This document shows, one piece after another, positions 16,326 through 26,840 of a stretch of DNA of 64,000 bases. The DNA is from Serratia proteamaculans. GTDB lineage: Bacteria > Pseudomonadota > Gammaproteobacteria > Enterobacterales > Enterobacteriaceae. How positions within the stretch are numbered: position 1 is the stretch's first letter; each line of letters opens with the position of its first letter. The notes under the pieces are model-generated. The model was not told where the DNA came from and ran no database searches. It saw only the letters and a list, made by a program, of their open reading frames with translations. A program made the position numbers and the translations under genes. The stretch lies in the NCBI RefSeq assembly GCF_013337185.1, contig NZ_SWDE01000001.1:1798001-1862000 (forward strand). The letters run 5' to 3'.

Positions 16326-17540
16326 CTAAACGTCCAGCAGCAGACGAGCCGGATCTTCCAGCATCTCTTTAACCGTCACCAGGTAACCGACGGATTCTTT
16401 ACCGTCGATCAGGCGGTGGTCGTAAGACAGTGCCAGATACATCATCGGCAAGATCACAACCTGGCCTTTCACCGCCATTGGGCGATCTTTAATGGCGTGC
16501 ATGCCCAGGATGGCGCTCTGCGGTGGGTTGATGATCGGGGTAGACATCAGTGAACCGAATACGCCGCCGTTGGTAATGGTGAAGTTACCGCCGGTCAGCT
16601 CTTCCACAGTCAATTTGCCATCACGGCCTTTAACTGCCAGCTCTTTGATTTTCTTCTCGATGTCCGCCATGCTCATGCTGTCTACATCGCGCAGCACCGG
16701 GGTCACCAGGCCACGAGGAGTAGATACCGCAATGCTGATATCGAAGTAGTTGTGGTACACCACGTCGGTGCCGTCGATAGAAGCGTTCACTTCCGGGAAG
16801 CGTTTTAGCGCTTCAACCACTGCCTTGATGTAGAAGGACATGAAGCCCAGACGGACACCGTGGCGTTTTTCGAAGGCTTCACCGTACTGCTTGCGCATGT
16901 CCATGATCGGCTGCATGTTGATTTCGTTGAAGGTTGTCAGCATCGCAGTGCTGTTCTTCGCTTCCAACAGGCGCTCGGCCACGCGCTTGCGCAGACGGGT
17001 CATAGGGACACGCTTCTCGCTGCGACCGCTCAGAGCAGGCTGCGGAGCGGCTTCAACGGCGGCCGGCTTGTCGGCTTTCTTGCCGTTGGCCAGGTGCGCT
17101 TCCACGTCTTCACGGGTGATACGGCCACCCACGCCGCTGCCTTTAATGGCAGCTGCATCGAGGTCGTGTTCGGCAATCAGGCGGCGGATAGCCGGGCTGA
17201 GTGCGTCGTTGCTCTCTTCTTCCAGGCTGGCGGTTGCGCGCTGGGCTGGAGTGGCTTCTTTAGCCTGGCTTTTTTCTTCGGTCGGCTTGCCAGAGCTGTC
17301 GCCCGGACGAATACGGCCAAGGATCTGGCGAGAAAGCACGGTTGCGCCCTCTTCTTCCACGATCGCATCCAGAATGCCCGCTTCGCTGGCCGGAACTTCC
17401 AGCACCACTTTGTCAGTTTCGATTTCAACCAGAACTTCGTCACGCTGGACGCTGTCACCTGGTTTCTTGTGCCAGGTGGCGACGGTCGCATCGGCAACCG
17501 ATTCAGGAAGGTCAGGAACCAGAATATCTACGCTACTCAT
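16326..17540 (-). CDS. sucB: 2-oxoglutarate dehydrogenase E2 (dihydrolipoyl succinyltransferase)
   Basis: Core of the 2-oxoglutarate dehydrogenase complex. 404 residues: one lipoyl domain with the acceptor Lys in [12 protein letters not shown] (about residue 44), a peripheral-subunit-binding domain ([15 protein letters not shown]), and the catalytic acyltransferase domain with the conserved DHRLIDG near the C-terminus. It sits 11 bp after sucA. Confidence 0.98.
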   Translation of the reverse strand: MSSVDILVPDLPESVADATVATWHKKPGDSVQRDEVLVEIETDKVVLEVPASEAGILDAIVEEEGATVLSRQILGRIRPGDSSGKPTEEKSQAKEATPAQRATASLEEESNDALSPAIRRLIAEHDLDAAAIKGSGVGGRITREDVEAHLANGKKADKPAAVEAAPQPALSGRSEKRVPMTRLRKRVAERLLEAKNSTAMLTTFNEINMQPIMDMRKQYGEAFEKRHGVRLGFMSFYIKAVVEALKRFPEVNASIDGTDVVYHNYFDISIAVSTPRGLVTPVLRDVDSMSMADIEKKIKELAVKGRDGKLTVEELTGGNFTITNGGVFGSLMSTPIINPPQSAILGMHAIKDRPMAVKGQVVILPMMYLALSYDHRLIDGKESVGYLVTVKEMLEDPARLLLDV

Positions 17541-17551
17541 TTAGCTTTCCC

Positions 17552-20365
17552 TTAATCTTTAACAATATTCAGCGCGTCATTAACCAGAGCCTGTTGCTGC
17601 TTCTGGTGTACGGACATATAACCCACTGCCGGAGAGGCAGAGGCTGGACGTCCTGCGTAACGTAAAGAAGCACCGAACGGCACCACTTCACGGAAGTTGT
17701 GTTGGCTGCAGTACCAGGCACCCTGGTTCAGCGGCTCTTCCTGACACCAAACGAAATCATGCACGTGAGCATACTTCTCCAGCACCGCCTGAAGGGCCTG
17801 ATGCGGGAACGGATACAGCTGCTCGATACGTACGATGGCCACGTCTTTCTGGTCGTTCTTGCGACGCTGTTCCAGCAGATCGTAATAGACCTTACCGGAG
17901 CACAGCACCACGCGTTTGACCGCTTTCGGATCCAAATCGTCAATTTCGCCAATCGCCGGCAGGAAGGTGCCGTTAGCCAGCTCTTCCAGAGAAGACGTTG
18001 CCAGCGGATGACGCAGCAGAGATTTCGGTGACATCACCACCAACGGACGGCGCATACCGCGCAGCGCCTGACGACGCAGCATGTGGTAAACCTGTGCCGG
18101 GGTAGACGGGATGCACACCTGCATATTCTGCTCGGCACACAGCTGCAGGTAACGTTCCAGACGCGCAGAGGAGTGCTCTGGGCCCTGGCCTTCGTAACCG
18201 TGCGGCAGCAGCATCACCAGGCCACACATACGGCCCCATTTCTGCTCGCCGGAGCTGATGAACTGGTCGATCACCACCTGAGCGCCGTTGGCGAAGTCAC
18301 CGAACTGCGCTTCCCAGATGGTCAGGGTGCGAGGTTCTGCGGTGGCGTAGCCATATTCGAACGCCAGAACGGCCTCTTCAGACAGTACGGAGTCCCAAAC
18401 CTTGAACTCGCCCTGCCCGCTGTGGACATTGGCCAGTGGCACGTAGACCGAACCGTTTTTCTGGTTGTGCACTACCGCATGACGATGGAAGAAGGTGCCG
18501 CGACCGGCGTCTTCACCGGAAAGGCGGATTGGAATGCCTTCGTCAACCAAAGTGGCGTAAGCCAGCGTTTCCGCTGCGCCCCAGTCGAACGCCTTGTTGC
18601 CTGCAGCCATCTCTGCTCGGTCACCGTAGATTTTCGCTACGCGTGACTGCATTTCAATAGCTTCCGGCGCGGTGCTGATGCGACGGGCCAGTTCCTGCAG
18701 GCGCTTCATTTCAACCTTGCTTGGGTACTCTTCGTCCCACTCGTGGTTGAGGTACGGCGACCAGGTAAAGGAGTGCAGGTTCATCGGACGCCATTCTTCA
18801 ACCACGCAATCACCGCGGTCGAGTGCATCACGGTACAGGTTGACCATTTCCGTGGCATCTTCCAGGCTGGCGACTTTTTGTTCGGTCAGCACGTCAGCAT
18901 AAATCTTGCGCGGCGTTGGGTGTTTCTTGATCTTCTGGTACATCACCGGCTGGGTGGCACTTGGCTCATCGGCCTCGTTATGCCCGTGGCGACGGTAGCA
19001 GACCAGATCGATCATCACGTCACGTTTGAAGGTGTTACGGAAATCCAACGCCAGACGGGTAACAAAGGCCACCGCTTCCGGATCGTCAGCATTGACGTGG
19101 AAGATCGGCGACTGAACCATCTTGGCGATGTCAGTACAGTATTCGGTAGAACGCGCATCCAACGGGTTGGAGGTGGTGAAACCAACCTGGTTGTTGATCA
19201 CGATACGTACCGTGCCGCCCACTTCGTAACCGCGAGCCTGCGACATGTTCAGGGTTTCCTGAACCACGCCCTGGCCGGTAATGGCGGCGTCACCGTGGAT
19301 GGTGATTGGCAGTACCATGTTGCTGCGCGCTTCGTCCAGACGGTCACGACGGGCACGTACAGACCCCATAACTACCGGGCTGACGATCTCCAGGTGCGAC
19401 GGGTTAAACGCCAGCGCCAGGTGAACCATGCCGCCTTCGGTTTCCACGTCGGAGGAGAAGCCCTGGTGATATTTCACGTCACCGGTGCCGAGGTGTTCTT
19501 TATGCTTGCCGGCAAACTCGTCGAACAGGTCGGCAGGTTTTTTACCCAGCACGTTGATCAACACGTTCAGACGACCGCGGTGGGCCATGCCCAACACCAC
19601 TTCGCGCGTGCCGTTCTTACCGGCGTGGCGCACCATCTCTTTGAGCATTGGCACCAGCGCATCGCCACCTTCCAGCGAGAAGCGTTTTGCCCCTGGGAAT
19701 TTGGCGCCGAGGTAGCGTTCCAGCCCTTCCGCGGCGGTCAGCTCGTTCAGGAAACGGCGTTTCTCGTCATGGGTAAAGCTGGCGTGCCCCACTACCGATT
19801 CAATACGCTGTTGGATCCAGCGTTTCTCTTCGGTATTGGTGATGTGCATGTATTCCGCACCGATCGAGCCACAGTAGGTCTGCTTCAGCGCCGCGTACAG
19901 GTCGCCCAGCTTCATGGTTTCTTTGCCGATGGCGAAAGAACCCACGTTGAAGGTTTCCTGGAAGTCGGCTTCGGTCAGGTTGTGGTAGGCGGGTTCAAGG
20001 TCAGGAACTTGCTCACGCTGCCACAGACCGAGCGGATCGAGGTTGGCATGCTGATGTCCGCGGAAACGGAAGGCGTTAATCAGCTGCAGTACCTTGACCT
20101 GTTTGGCGTCGGTGTCTGGATCGTTGATGGTGGTGTTGTAACGCGCGGAGTCTTTCGCCAGGCGGCGGAAGTAGTCACGCGTTTGAGAGTGAAGCTGATC
20201 GGGTTTTACACCCGCGGTTGGTAGCTGTTGAAAAATGGAACGCCAGCTATCTTCAACGGAGCCCGGATCGGTTAAGAAGTCTTCATAGAGCTGTTCTATG
20301 TAAGACTGGTTCGCGCCCGCCAGATAGGAGGAATCCAGCCAGGCCTTCATTGCGCCGTTCTGCAT
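17552..20365 (-). CDS. sucA: 2-oxoglutarate dehydrogenase E1 (decarboxylating, ThDP-dependent)
   Basis: E1 component, 937 residues (E. coli 933). Start placed at the second of two adjacent ATGs, where AAGGGATC gives the better spacing; the N-terminus MQNGAMKAWLDSSYLAGANQ matches the family. Visible motifs: FRGHQHANLDPLGL, GMAHRGRLNVL, the ThDP-binding region HGDAAITGQGVVQETLNM, and GYEGQGPEHSSARLERYLQL. First gene of the suc block, 283 bp from sdhB. Confidence 0.98.
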   Translation of the reverse strand: MQNGAMKAWLDSSYLAGANQSYIEQLYEDFLTDPGSVEDSWRSIFQQLPTAGVKPDQLHSQTRDYFRRLAKDSARYNTTINDPDTDAKQVKVLQLINAFRFRGHQHANLDPLGLWQREQVPDLEPAYHNLTEADFQETFNVGSFAIGKETMKLGDLYAALKQTYCGSIGAEYMHITNTEEKRWIQQRIESVVGHASFTHDEKRRFLNELTAAEGLERYLGAKFPGAKRFSLEGGDALVPMLKEMVRHAGKNGTREVVLGMAHRGRLNVLINVLGKKPADLFDEFAGKHKEHLGTGDVKYHQGFSSDVETEGGMVHLALAFNPSHLEIVSPVVMGSVRARRDRLDEARSNMVLPITIHGDAAITGQGVVQETLNMSQARGYEVGGTVRIVINNQVGFTTSNPLDARSTEYCTDIAKMVQSPIFHVNADDPEAVAFVTRLALDFRNTFKRDVMIDLVCYRRHGHNEADEPSATQPVMYQKIKKHPTPRKIYADVLTEQKVASLEDATEMVNLYRDALDRGDCVVEEWRPMNLHSFTWSPYLNHEWDEEYPSKVEMKRLQELARRISTAPEAIEMQSRVAKIYGDRAEMAAGNKAFDWGAAETLAYATLVDEGIPIRLSGEDAGRGTFFHRHAVVHNQKNGSVYVPLANVHSGQGEFKVWDSVLSEEAVLAFEYGYATAEPRTLTIWEAQFGDFANGAQVVIDQFISSGEQKWGRMCGLVMLLPHGYEGQGPEHSSARLERYLQLCAEQNMQVCIPSTPAQVYHMLRRQALRGMRRPLVVMSPKSLLRHPLATSSLEELANGTFLPAIGEIDDLDPKAVKRVVLCSGKVYYDLLEQRRKNDQKDVAIVRIEQLYPFPHQALQAVLEKYAHVHDFVWCQEEPLNQGAWYCSQHNFREVVPFGASLRYAGRPASASPAVGYMSVHQKQQQALVNDALNIVKD

Positions 20366-20510
20366 CATGATCCCTTAAGCTTTGAAGCTTTAGTTTTCGC
20401 CGTGGTTAACATAATTACCGTGTTGGATACGGTTTGCCGTAGAAACGCGACGTACCTTATAGCCATACAGGCTCGGTACGTTCTGCTATGGACCTTGCGG
20501 TCCCTTACAA

Positions 20511-20582
20511 GGAACCTCTAAAAACCGGCGGGCGAACCAGGCTGCTTAGTGCCGCAGCCGCGGGTCAGTTTTTAGAGGTTCC
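20511..20582. repeat. 72-bp inverted-repeat element between sdhB and sucA
   Basis: Perfect 14-bp terminal inverted repeats (GGAACCTCTAAAAA/TTTTTAGAGGTTCC) around a GC-rich 44-bp centre. It fills most of the sdhB-sucA spacer. It could fold into a long hairpin in the sdh-suc transcript and may be a small dispersed (MITE-like) repeat; no T-tract argues against a simple terminator. Confidence 0.75.
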
Positions 20583-20632
20583 CTCCTTTGTGATGTGCGC
20601 CGGAAACTGCCCGGCGCAGCATCTCATTCCAC

Positions 20633-21349
20633 TTATGCGCCGCGTTGCAGCAGCATAGACTTGATATGACCGATTGCACGGGTCGGATTCAAGCCCTTAG
20701 GACATACACTGACACAATTCATAATGCTATGGCAGCGGAAAACACTGAAAGCGTCGTCCAGATCGTCTAAACGTTCTTCCGTTTCCGTGTCACGGCTGTC
20801 AATCAGGAAGCGGTATGCCGCCAACAGGCCAGCCGGGCCGATAAACTTGTCAGGATTCCACCAGAATGACGGGCAAGAGGTCGAACAACAAGCGCATAAA
20901 ATGCACTCGTACAGACCATCGAGCTTGGCACGCTCTTCCGGTGATTGCAGGTGCTCACGCGCCGGCGGGTTCTTGCCGTCGTTCTGCAGGAAAGGCTTGA
21001 TCTTTTCATACTGGGTGTAGAACTGACCCATATCGACCACCAGATCGCGCACTACCGGCAAGCCCGGCAACGGACGGATCACTATCTTTTTGTTGCCTTT
21101 GGTCAGCGACGACACCGGTGTGATACAGGCCAGGCCGTTTTTACCGTTCATGTTGATCCCATCGGAACCACACACGCCTTCACGGCAGGAACGACGGAAC
21201 GACAGGCTTGGATCTTTTTCTTTCAGCTGGATCAACGCATCCAGCAACATCATGTCGCGACCTTCTTCCGCTTCCAGGCTGTAGTCCTGCATGTGCGGAG
21301 CGTCATCAACATCCGGATTGTAGCGATAAATTGAAAATTCGAGTTTCAT
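20633..21349 (-). CDS. sdhB: Succinate dehydrogenase iron-sulfur subunit
   Basis: Electron-transfer subunit of complex II, 238 residues as in E. coli. Cys clusters: SCREGVCGSDG...GLAC for the 2Fe-2S centre, CILCACCSTSCP and CHSIMNCVSVCPKG for the 4Fe-4S and 3Fe-4S centres. The ATG at 21349 was preferred to an upstream TTG at 21352. It lies 16 bp after sdhA. Confidence 0.98.
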   Translation of the reverse strand: MKLEFSIYRYNPDVDDAPHMQDYSLEAEEGRDMMLLDALIQLKEKDPSLSFRRSCREGVCGSDGINMNGKNGLACITPVSSLTKGNKKIVIRPLPGLPVVRDLVVDMGQFYTQYEKIKPFLQNDGKNPPAREHLQSPEERAKLDGLYECILCACCSTSCPSFWWNPDKFIGPAGLLAAYRFLIDSRDTETEERLDDLDDAFSVFRCHSIMNCVSVCPKGLNPTRAIGHIKSMLLQRGA

Positions 21350-21365
21350 CAATCGATCTCCGCAA

Positions 21366-23132
21366 TTAGTAAGAACGCACTTTCGGCGGGAATGCCGGGC
21401 GCAGCTTCGGTTGCATGTTCACTTCACGACGCGTCATGCTTTCCGATTGCGGCTGATACAGCGAGTGACACAGCCAGTTGGCATCATCACGTTCCGGGAA
21501 GTCGAAGCGGCTGTGTGCGCCACGGCTCTCGGTACGGTAGTTTGCCGACACGGCGGTGGAAAACGCGGTCTCCATCAGGTTATCCAACTCCAGGCATTCG
21601 ATACGCTGGGTGTTGAATTCGCTGGAGGTATCATCCAGACGTGCGTTCTTCAGTCGTTCACGGATCTCTTTGAGTTCTTCCAGCCCTTTCGCCATCGCAT
21701 CACCTTCACGGAATACCGAGAAGTTGTGTTGCATACAGGCTTGCAGCGCCTTGCGGATTTCAACCGGATCTTCACCTGAACGGGTGTTGTTCCAGCGGTT
21801 CAGACGATCCAGCGACGCTTCTACATCGGACTCGCTGGCTTCACGGCTGGCGCCCTGCTCCAGGATCGACTCCTGCAGATGCATGCCGGCAGCACGACCG
21901 AACACCACCAGATCCAGCAGCGAGTTGCCGCCCAGACGGTTGGCGCCGTGCACCGATACGCAGGCAATTTCGCCCACGGCGAACAGCCCCGGGATCACCA
22001 CGTCTTCGCCTTTCTCGTTCACGGTCAATGCCTGGCCGGTCACTTTGGTCGGAATACCGCCCATCATGTAGTGGCAGGTTGGAATAACCGGGATAGGCTC
22101 TTTCACTGGATCGACGTGCGCGAAGGTGCGCGACAGTTCCAGAATGCCCGGCAGGCGGGATTCCAGCACTTCTTTACCCAGGTGATCGAGTTTCAGCTTA
22201 ACGTGTGGGCCCCACGGACCGTCACAACCACGGCCTTCGCGGATTTCAATCATGATCGAACGGGCGACGACATCACGGCCCGCCAGGTCTTTGGCGTTCG
22301 GCGCATAACGCTCCATGAAACGCTCGCCGTGTTTGTTCAGCAGATAACCGCCTTCACCACGACAACCTTCGGTCACCAGAACCCCGGCACCGGCGATACC
22401 GGTCGGGTGGAACTGCCACATTTCCATGTCCTGCACCGGCACGCCGGCGCGCAGCGCCATGCCGACACCGTCACCGGTGTTGATATGGGCGTTGGTGGTG
22501 GACTGGTAAATACGGCCTGCGCCGCCGGTCGCCAGCACGGTGGCTTTGGCTTTGAAGTAGACCACTTCACCGGTTTCAATGCAGATAGCCGTGGTACCGA
22601 CCACCGCGCCATCCTGGTTTTTCACCAGATCCAGCGCATACCACTCGGAGAAGATAGTGGTGTGATTTTTCAGGTTCTGTTGATACAGGGTGTGCAGCAG
22701 GGCGTGACCGGTACGGTCAGCCGCCGCAGCGGTACGTGCTGCCTGCTCGCCACCGAAATTCAGTGACTGGCCGCCGAATGGGCGCTGATAGATGCGGCCA
22801 TCATCGGTACGGGAAAACGGCAGACCCATATGCTCCAGCTCCAGAACCGCTTCCGGGCCGGTTTTACACATATACTCAATGGCGTCCTGGTCACCGATAT
22901 AATCGGAACCTTTCACCGTGTCATACATATGCCATTCCCAGTTATCTTCGTGGTTGTTACCCAGGGCTACGGTAATGCCGCCCTGTGCAGACACGGTATG
23001 GGAACGGGTCGGGAATACTTTGGACAGCAGGGCACAAGAAGAACCCGCTTGAGAAATTTGCAGTGCCGCGCGCATACCTGCGCCGCCTGCACCGATAACT
23101 ACAGCATCAAACTCTCTGACCGGCAGTTTCAT
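21366..23132 (-). CDS. sdhA: Succinate dehydrogenase flavoprotein subunit
   Basis: Catalytic FAD subunit of complex II, 588 residues from [20 protein letters not shown]. The dinucleotide fold ([11 protein letters not shown]), the covalent-FAD His in [10 protein letters not shown] (about residue 45), the active-site His/Arg regions ([30 protein letters not shown]) are intact. An alternative ATG three codons upstream is less like the family. It overlaps neither neighbour; sdhD ends 2 bp upstream. Confidence 0.98.
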   Translation of the reverse strand: MKLPVREFDAVVIGAGGAGMRAALQISQAGSSCALLSKVFPTRSHTVSAQGGITVALGNNHEDNWEWHMYDTVKGSDYIGDQDAIEYMCKTGPEAVLELEHMGLPFSRTDDGRIYQRPFGGQSLNFGGEQAARTAAAADRTGHALLHTLYQQNLKNHTTIFSEWYALDLVKNQDGAVVGTTAICIETGEVVYFKAKATVLATGGAGRIYQSTTNAHINTGDGVGMALRAGVPVQDMEMWQFHPTGIAGAGVLVTEGCRGEGGYLLNKHGERFMERYAPNAKDLAGRDVVARSIMIEIREGRGCDGPWGPHVKLKLDHLGKEVLESRLPGILELSRTFAHVDPVKEPIPVIPTCHYMMGGIPTKVTGQALTVNEKGEDVVIPGLFAVGEIACVSVHGANRLGGNSLLDLVVFGRAAGMHLQESILEQGASREASESDVEASLDRLNRWNNTRSGEDPVEIRKALQACMQHNFSVFREGDAMAKGLEELKEIRERLKNARLDDTSSEFNTQRIECLELDNLMETAFSTAVSANYRTESRGAHSRFDFPERDDANWLCHSLYQPQSESMTRREVNMQPKLRPAFPPKVRSY

Positions 23133-23133
23133 C

Positions 23134-23481
23134 TTACGCACCCCACACTACGATTGTTCCGTACAGTAAATAGACCAGCAACACGACAACGATCGCCAGT
23201 TGCAACACCAGACGTACCGCTACCGGCTTGACGTAATCCGTCAGCACCTGCCACAACCCGATCCAGGCGTGAGCCAGAATCGACAGCAGCGTCAGCAGCG
23301 TGAACACTTTCGTAATAGAAGTGGCGAAGAAGCCGCGCCAGATTTCGTAGGTGAGATCCGGAGCCGTGACAAAAAAGCCCAGGATATACAGAACATACAG
23401 GGTGATGACGATAGCGGAAGCACGCAGTAACAACCAATCGTGTACGCCGTTGCGTCCTAATGCAGAAACATTGTTTACCAT
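23134..23481 (-). CDS. sdhD: Succinate dehydrogenase membrane anchor subunit D
   Basis: 115-residue membrane anchor (same length as E. coli) starting [20 protein letters not shown], with three transmembrane segments and the quinone-site motif [16 protein letters not shown]. It overlaps sdhC by 7 nt. The longer open frame upstream is out-of-frame sdhC sequence and was ignored. Confidence 0.97.
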   Translation of the reverse strand: MVNNVSALGRNGVHDWLLLRASAIVITLYVLYILGFFVTAPDLTYEIWRGFFATSITKVFTLLTLLSILAHAWIGLWQVLTDYVKPVAVRLVLQLAIVVVLLVYLLYGTIVVWGA

Positions 23482-23864
23482 ACGAGGACTCCAGCCAGAA
23501 CTGACAGCACGACGGTCAGACCGATTGCCACCTGGGCAGAACGGGTACCGGCGGCTAAACTCTCTTCGATATAGCCAAAATCCATTAACAAATGGCGAAT
23601 GCCACCGCAAATGTGATAGGCCAGCGCAGTGAGGATGCCCCAGAATATGAATTTGACAACGAAGCTATTCATGATGGCAGCAGCCTGCATGAAACCCTCT
23701 TGGGAAGAGAGTGACAGGCCCAGCAGCCAGAGGAGGATACCCACGGCAACGAAGGTAATTACGCCAGAGACTCGGTGTAAGATGGACGCTATCGCAGTTA
23801 CGGGAAACTGAATCGTTTGCAGATCCAGGTTGACAGGTCTTTGTTTTTTCACGTTTTTGCCCAC
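23475..23864 (-). CDS. sdhC: Succinate dehydrogenase cytochrome b556 subunit
   Basis: 129-residue anchor subunit starting at GTG ([20 protein letters not shown]). The haem ligand His is in [11 protein letters not shown] (E. coli has LAYHVVVGIRH), and SILHRVSG carries the quinone-site Ser/Arg. First gene of sdhCDAB, transcribed divergently from gltA. The Cys-Gly-Gly next to the haem His differs from the E. coli Val-Val-Val. Confidence 0.97.
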   Translation of the reverse strand: MGKNVKKQRPVNLDLQTIQFPVTAIASILHRVSGVITFVAVGILLWLLGLSLSSQEGFMQAAAIMNSFVVKFIFWGILTALAYHICGGIRHLLMDFGYIEESLAAGTRSAQVAIGLTVVLSVLAGVLVW

Positions 23865-24099
23865 ACAGCTCTTATTATTTTCCTTCCTCCGGCCTGGGCG
23901 GGGATCAGACAGCGTTAAGAGCCAAAACCCTCACACGTCACGCGCTCAAACAACAACATCCTCTGTGCTTAAACGGCGCGTAGTTATAACGCTGGGTGCT
24001 CCTACTTCAGGGTATCCCGGAGACCTGGCGGCAGTATAGGAGGATCACATTCTGATTACAATTCCCATACAATCCCTTTGGTAACATTTCCCCCGAACA

Positions 24100-24115
24100 G
24101 TGATTTAGATCACGG
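24100..24115. promoter_or_regulatory. CRP-like site between sdhC and gltA
   Basis: AGTGATTTAGATCACG fits TGTGA-N6-TCACA with one mismatch in each arm; its core GTGATTTAGATCAC is nearly symmetrical. It lies about 236 bp upstream of sdhC. CRP activation of sdh is known in E. coli; binding here is inferred. Confidence 0.5.
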
Positions 24116-24264
24116 ATTTCACAATTGGCATAAAATTAATTATCTGATTTGACAAGAGATCAACAATTCCATTACATATAGGGGCACAAACGGCCCTATG
24201 ATGCGCTATAGGTCAGCAGATACACTTCCCCCGATGTTCAGGATATGCAACAGTGTATTTGAAA

Positions 24265-24363
24265 GAACCTATCCCAATGGCGGTTTTTGCCGGTCACGTT
24301 TGCAGCACATTACCGCAGACGAGAACAAATAAGGCATATAAAACAGTTTATTGGGATAGGTTC
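24265..24363. repeat. 99-bp inverted-repeat element between sdhC and gltA
   Basis: Perfect 14-bp inverted repeats GAACCTATCCCAAT (24265-24278) and ATTGGGATAGGTTC (24350-24363) bracket 71 bp. The ends start GAACCT like the element at 20511-20582 but the rest differs. Probably a small dispersed palindromic repeat of enterobacterial genomes; it lies in the gltA leader. Confidence 0.7.
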
Positions 24364-24597
24364 AACCACCCCCGAACACGTCGTAGGTAAGATTAACAGA
24401 ACATAACGAATTCCGATGAATCGTTAACAACTGGTCACCCACCTCGTTCGCCTGGTTAGCACTCTGTACCCTACCCGCGCATTTGCGCAGTCGCTCACAG
24501 AGTTAGCGTCCGCTCCATTTTTTGCGGGCAACCTGAGGAGAATTAAGGTATTTCAGTTGTTAGAGGTTTTTAAAATAAGGCGCAAAGGAGACTGTAA

Positions 24598-25890
24598 ATG
24601 ACTGATAAGAAAGCGACGCTAACCATTAACGATGGTGAAGCTCCAATCGAACTGGGCGTATTAACCCCGACACTGGGCCCCGATGTCCTTGATGTCCGCG
24701 CCCTGGGCTCCAAAGGTTATTTCACGTTTGATCCCGGCTTTACCTCTACCGCTTCCTGCGAATCCAAAATCACTTTTATCGACGGTGACAAAGGCGTACT
24801 GCTGCACCGCGGCTTCCCGATCGAACAGCTGGCGAAAGAGTCTTCCTATCTGGAAGTGTGCTACATCCTGCTGTACGGCGAAACGCCGACCGCAGAAGAG
24901 TTCGAGACCTTCAAAACTACCGTGACCCGTCACACCATGATCCACGACCAGATCACCCATCTGTTCCGTGGCTTCCGTCGTGACTCACACCCAATGGCCG
25001 TACTGTGCGGCGTGACCGGCGCCCTGGCGGCGTTCTACCACGATGCACTGGACGTCAACAACGAGCGCCACCGCGAGATCACCGCGTTCCGCCTGCTGTC
25101 CAAAATGCCTACCGTGGCGGCCATGTGTTACAAATATTCGCTGGGTCAGCCGTTCGTTTACCCACGCAACGATCTGTCCTATGCCGGTAACTTCCTGCAT
25201 ATGATGTTCGCCACCCCGTGCGAAGAATACGTGGTGAACCCGGTGCTGGAACGCGCCATGGATCGCATCCTGATCCTGCACGCAGACCACGAGCAAAATG
25301 CTTCCACCTCAACCGTACGTACCGCAGGTTCTTCAGGCGCTAACCCGTTTGCCTGTATCGCTGCCGGTATCGCTTCACTGTGGGGCCCGGCACACGGCGG
25401 CGCCAACGAAGCCGCACTGAAGATGCTGGAAGAGATCAAAACCGTCGATCACATTCCTGAGTTCATCAAGCGCGCCAAAGACAAGAACGATTCGTTCCGT
25501 CTGATGGGCTTCGGCCACCGCGTGTACAAGAACTACGACCCACGCGCCACCGTAATGCGCGAAACCTGTCACGAAGTGCTGAAAGAACTGAACAAGAAAG
25601 ACGACAATCTGTTGCAAGTGGCGATGGAGCTGGAACACATCGCGCTGAACGACCCGTACTTCATCGAGAAGAAACTGTACCCGAACGTCGACTTCTACTC
25701 AGGCATCATCCTGAAGGCGATGGGGATCCCTTCTTCCATGTTCACCGTTATCTTTGCCATCGCCCGTACCATCGGCTGGATTGCGCACTGGAACGAAATG
25801 CATGACGAAGGCATCAAAATTGCCCGTCCGCGCCAGTTGTACACCGGCTATGCCGAGCGTGACTTCAAGTCTCAGGTGAAAAACAAATAA
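24598..25890 (+). CDS. gltA: Citrate synthase (type II, hexameric)
   Basis: Condenses oxaloacetate and acetyl-CoA, entry step of the TCA cycle. 430 residues (E. coli 427). Active-site regions [28 protein letters not shown] and [13 protein letters not shown] are complete, as is the NVDFYSG aspartate motif. Good GGAG ribosome site. Transcribed away from sdhCDAB and closed by its own terminator. Confidence 0.99.
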   Translation: MTDKKATLTINDGEAPIELGVLTPTLGPDVLDVRALGSKGYFTFDPGFTSTASCESKITFIDGDKGVLLHRGFPIEQLAKESSYLEVCYILLYGETPTAEEFETFKTTVTRHTMIHDQITHLFRGFRRDSHPMAVLCGVTGALAAFYHDALDVNNERHREITAFRLLSKMPTVAAMCYKYSLGQPFVYPRNDLSYAGNFLHMMFATPCEEYVVNPVLERAMDRILILHADHEQNASTSTVRTAGSSGANPFACIAAGIASLWGPAHGGANEAALKMLEEIKTVDHIPEFIKRAKDKNDSFRLMGFGHRVYKNYDPRATVMRETCHEVLKELNKKDDNLLQVAMELEHIALNDPYFIEKKLYPNVDFYSGIILKAMGIPSSMFTVIFAIARTIGWIAHWNEMHDEGIKIARPRQLYTGYAERDFKSQVKNK

Positions 25891-25920
25891 CGCCGCTTTA
25901 CCCTACGTATTGCAGCAAAA

Positions 25921-25944
25921 GCCGCCCGATGGGCGGTTTTTTTT
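25921..25944 (+). terminator. gltA terminator
   Basis: Stem CCGCCC/GGGCGG with GAT loop followed by a run of eight T, 31 bp after the gltA stop. Canonical rho-independent form. Confidence 0.95.
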
Positions 25945-25979
25945 GCCCTCTCCCTGGGGAGAGGGTCGGGGTGAGGGGA
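25945..25979. repeat. Dispersed GC-rich palindromic repeat
   Basis: CCCTCTCCCTGGGGAGAGGG followed by TCGGGGTGAGGGG. This palindromic word plus GTGAGGGG tail is a common intergenic repeat in gammaproteobacterial genomes (recalled, not searched). It lies between the convergent gltA and nei genes. Confidence 0.6.
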
Positions 25980-25992
25980 AACATTGAATAAC

Positions 25993-26784
25993 CTATTTCT
26001 GACAACCCGGGCACCAATAAAAGGGCCTCGAAGACAGCGTCGTGCGCTCGATCATCGCACCACAACGCTCGCAAGGTTCGCCACTGCGGTGGAACACCTT
26101 AAAACTGAACAACGCACCATGATGGCGGTTCTCATCCACCTGCCCACGCGTCTGATAAGACAAACGTGGGACTGCCAGTAACGCCTCCGCCAGCCGCTGT
26201 AAAACCTCAGGTTGCAGATCCTGTGGCTTATGCTGGGGTGCCAGTTCGGCCTGCCAGAGGATTTCAGCGCGCAGGTAGTTGCCCAGCCCGGCGAGAAACG
26301 CCTGATCGAGCAACATGCCGCCCAGTTGTCTGCGGCGAAACGCCGGTGACAGCAAGCGTTGCTCCACCGTGGCCACCGTTAACGTCATATCCAGTACGTC
26401 GGGGCCAATACGTTGCAAGAACGGATGCTGTTCGATTTCCTCACGCGGCCCGACGGTAATCTCCGAGGCGCTGTACAGCAAAATCGCCCGATCCGCCGTT
26501 TCCAGCCGCACGCGCAGATCCCGTTTGGTTTCCGGCGTCTCCCCCGCGTTCACCACTTTCCACACGCCATACAATTGGTTATGGCTATACAGCGTCAGAC
26601 CATTGGAAAAATGGGTCAGCAGCGCCTTACCCCGTGGTTCAATAGCGATAATGCGCTCACCGATTAACCGGTCGCGGTAGTGTTTAAGCTGGGGAAAGGC
26701 AAAACCGACTTCGGTCAGTGGCTGGTCGAGTACCGCCGCCGCCAGTGCATCCGCCGCCCGGCGAATTTCCGGTCCTTCCGGCAT
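25993..26784 (-). CDS. nei: Endonuclease VIII (formamidopyrimidine-DNA glycosylase family)
   Basis: Base-excision repair glycosylase/AP lyase for oxidised pyrimidines. 263 residues from [20 protein letters not shown], the same length as E. coli Nei; the Pro and Glu after the Met are the catalytic nucleophile and acid. The C-terminal zinc finger ([20 protein letters not shown], then CPGCQ) is intact. An upstream in-frame extension was dropped. Convergent with gltA. Confidence 0.97.
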   Translation of the reverse strand: MPEGPEIRRAADALAAAVLDQPLTEVGFAFPQLKHYRDRLIGERIIAIEPRGKALLTHFSNGLTLYSHNQLYGVWKVVNAGETPETKRDLRVRLETADRAILLYSASEITVGPREEIEQHPFLQRIGPDVLDMTLTVATVEQRLLSPAFRRRQLGGMLLDQAFLAGLGNYLRAEILWQAELAPQHKPQDLQPEVLQRLAEALLAVPRLSYQTRGQVDENRHHGALFSFKVFHRSGEPCERCGAMIERTTLSSRPFYWCPGCQK

Positions 26785-26803
26785 ATGAAAACTCCTGAAT
26801 GGA

Positions 26804-26829
26804 CCCCGGCGCAACAGGCCGCGCCGGGG
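26804..26829 (-). terminator. Hairpin downstream of pcp
   Basis: Perfect 9-bp GC stem CCCCGGCGC/GCGCCGGGG with an 8-nt loop, 11 bp past the pcp stop and 19 bp before the nei start. No T-tract follows on the minus strand, so it may protect or attenuate the message rather than terminate. Confidence 0.5.
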
Positions 26830-26840
26830 AATAACTGCGA

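Larger units (their letters stand above)
23865..24597. promoter_or_regulatory. Divergent sdhC-gltA control region
   Basis: 733-bp gene-free, largely AT-rich region carrying both promoters. It contains a CRP-like palindrome at 24100-24115 and an inverted-repeat element at 24265-24363. In E. coli this region is controlled by ArcA, FNR and CRP; similar control is inferred. No small gene was recognised. Confidence 0.7.

Noticed and set aside
18743-20224. 493-codon open frame antisense to sucA
   Set aside because: It lies wholly inside the conserved sucA coding sequence. Its predicted protein has no recognisable domain and it has no ribosome site; long antisense frames are common opposite GC-rich, codon-biased genes.
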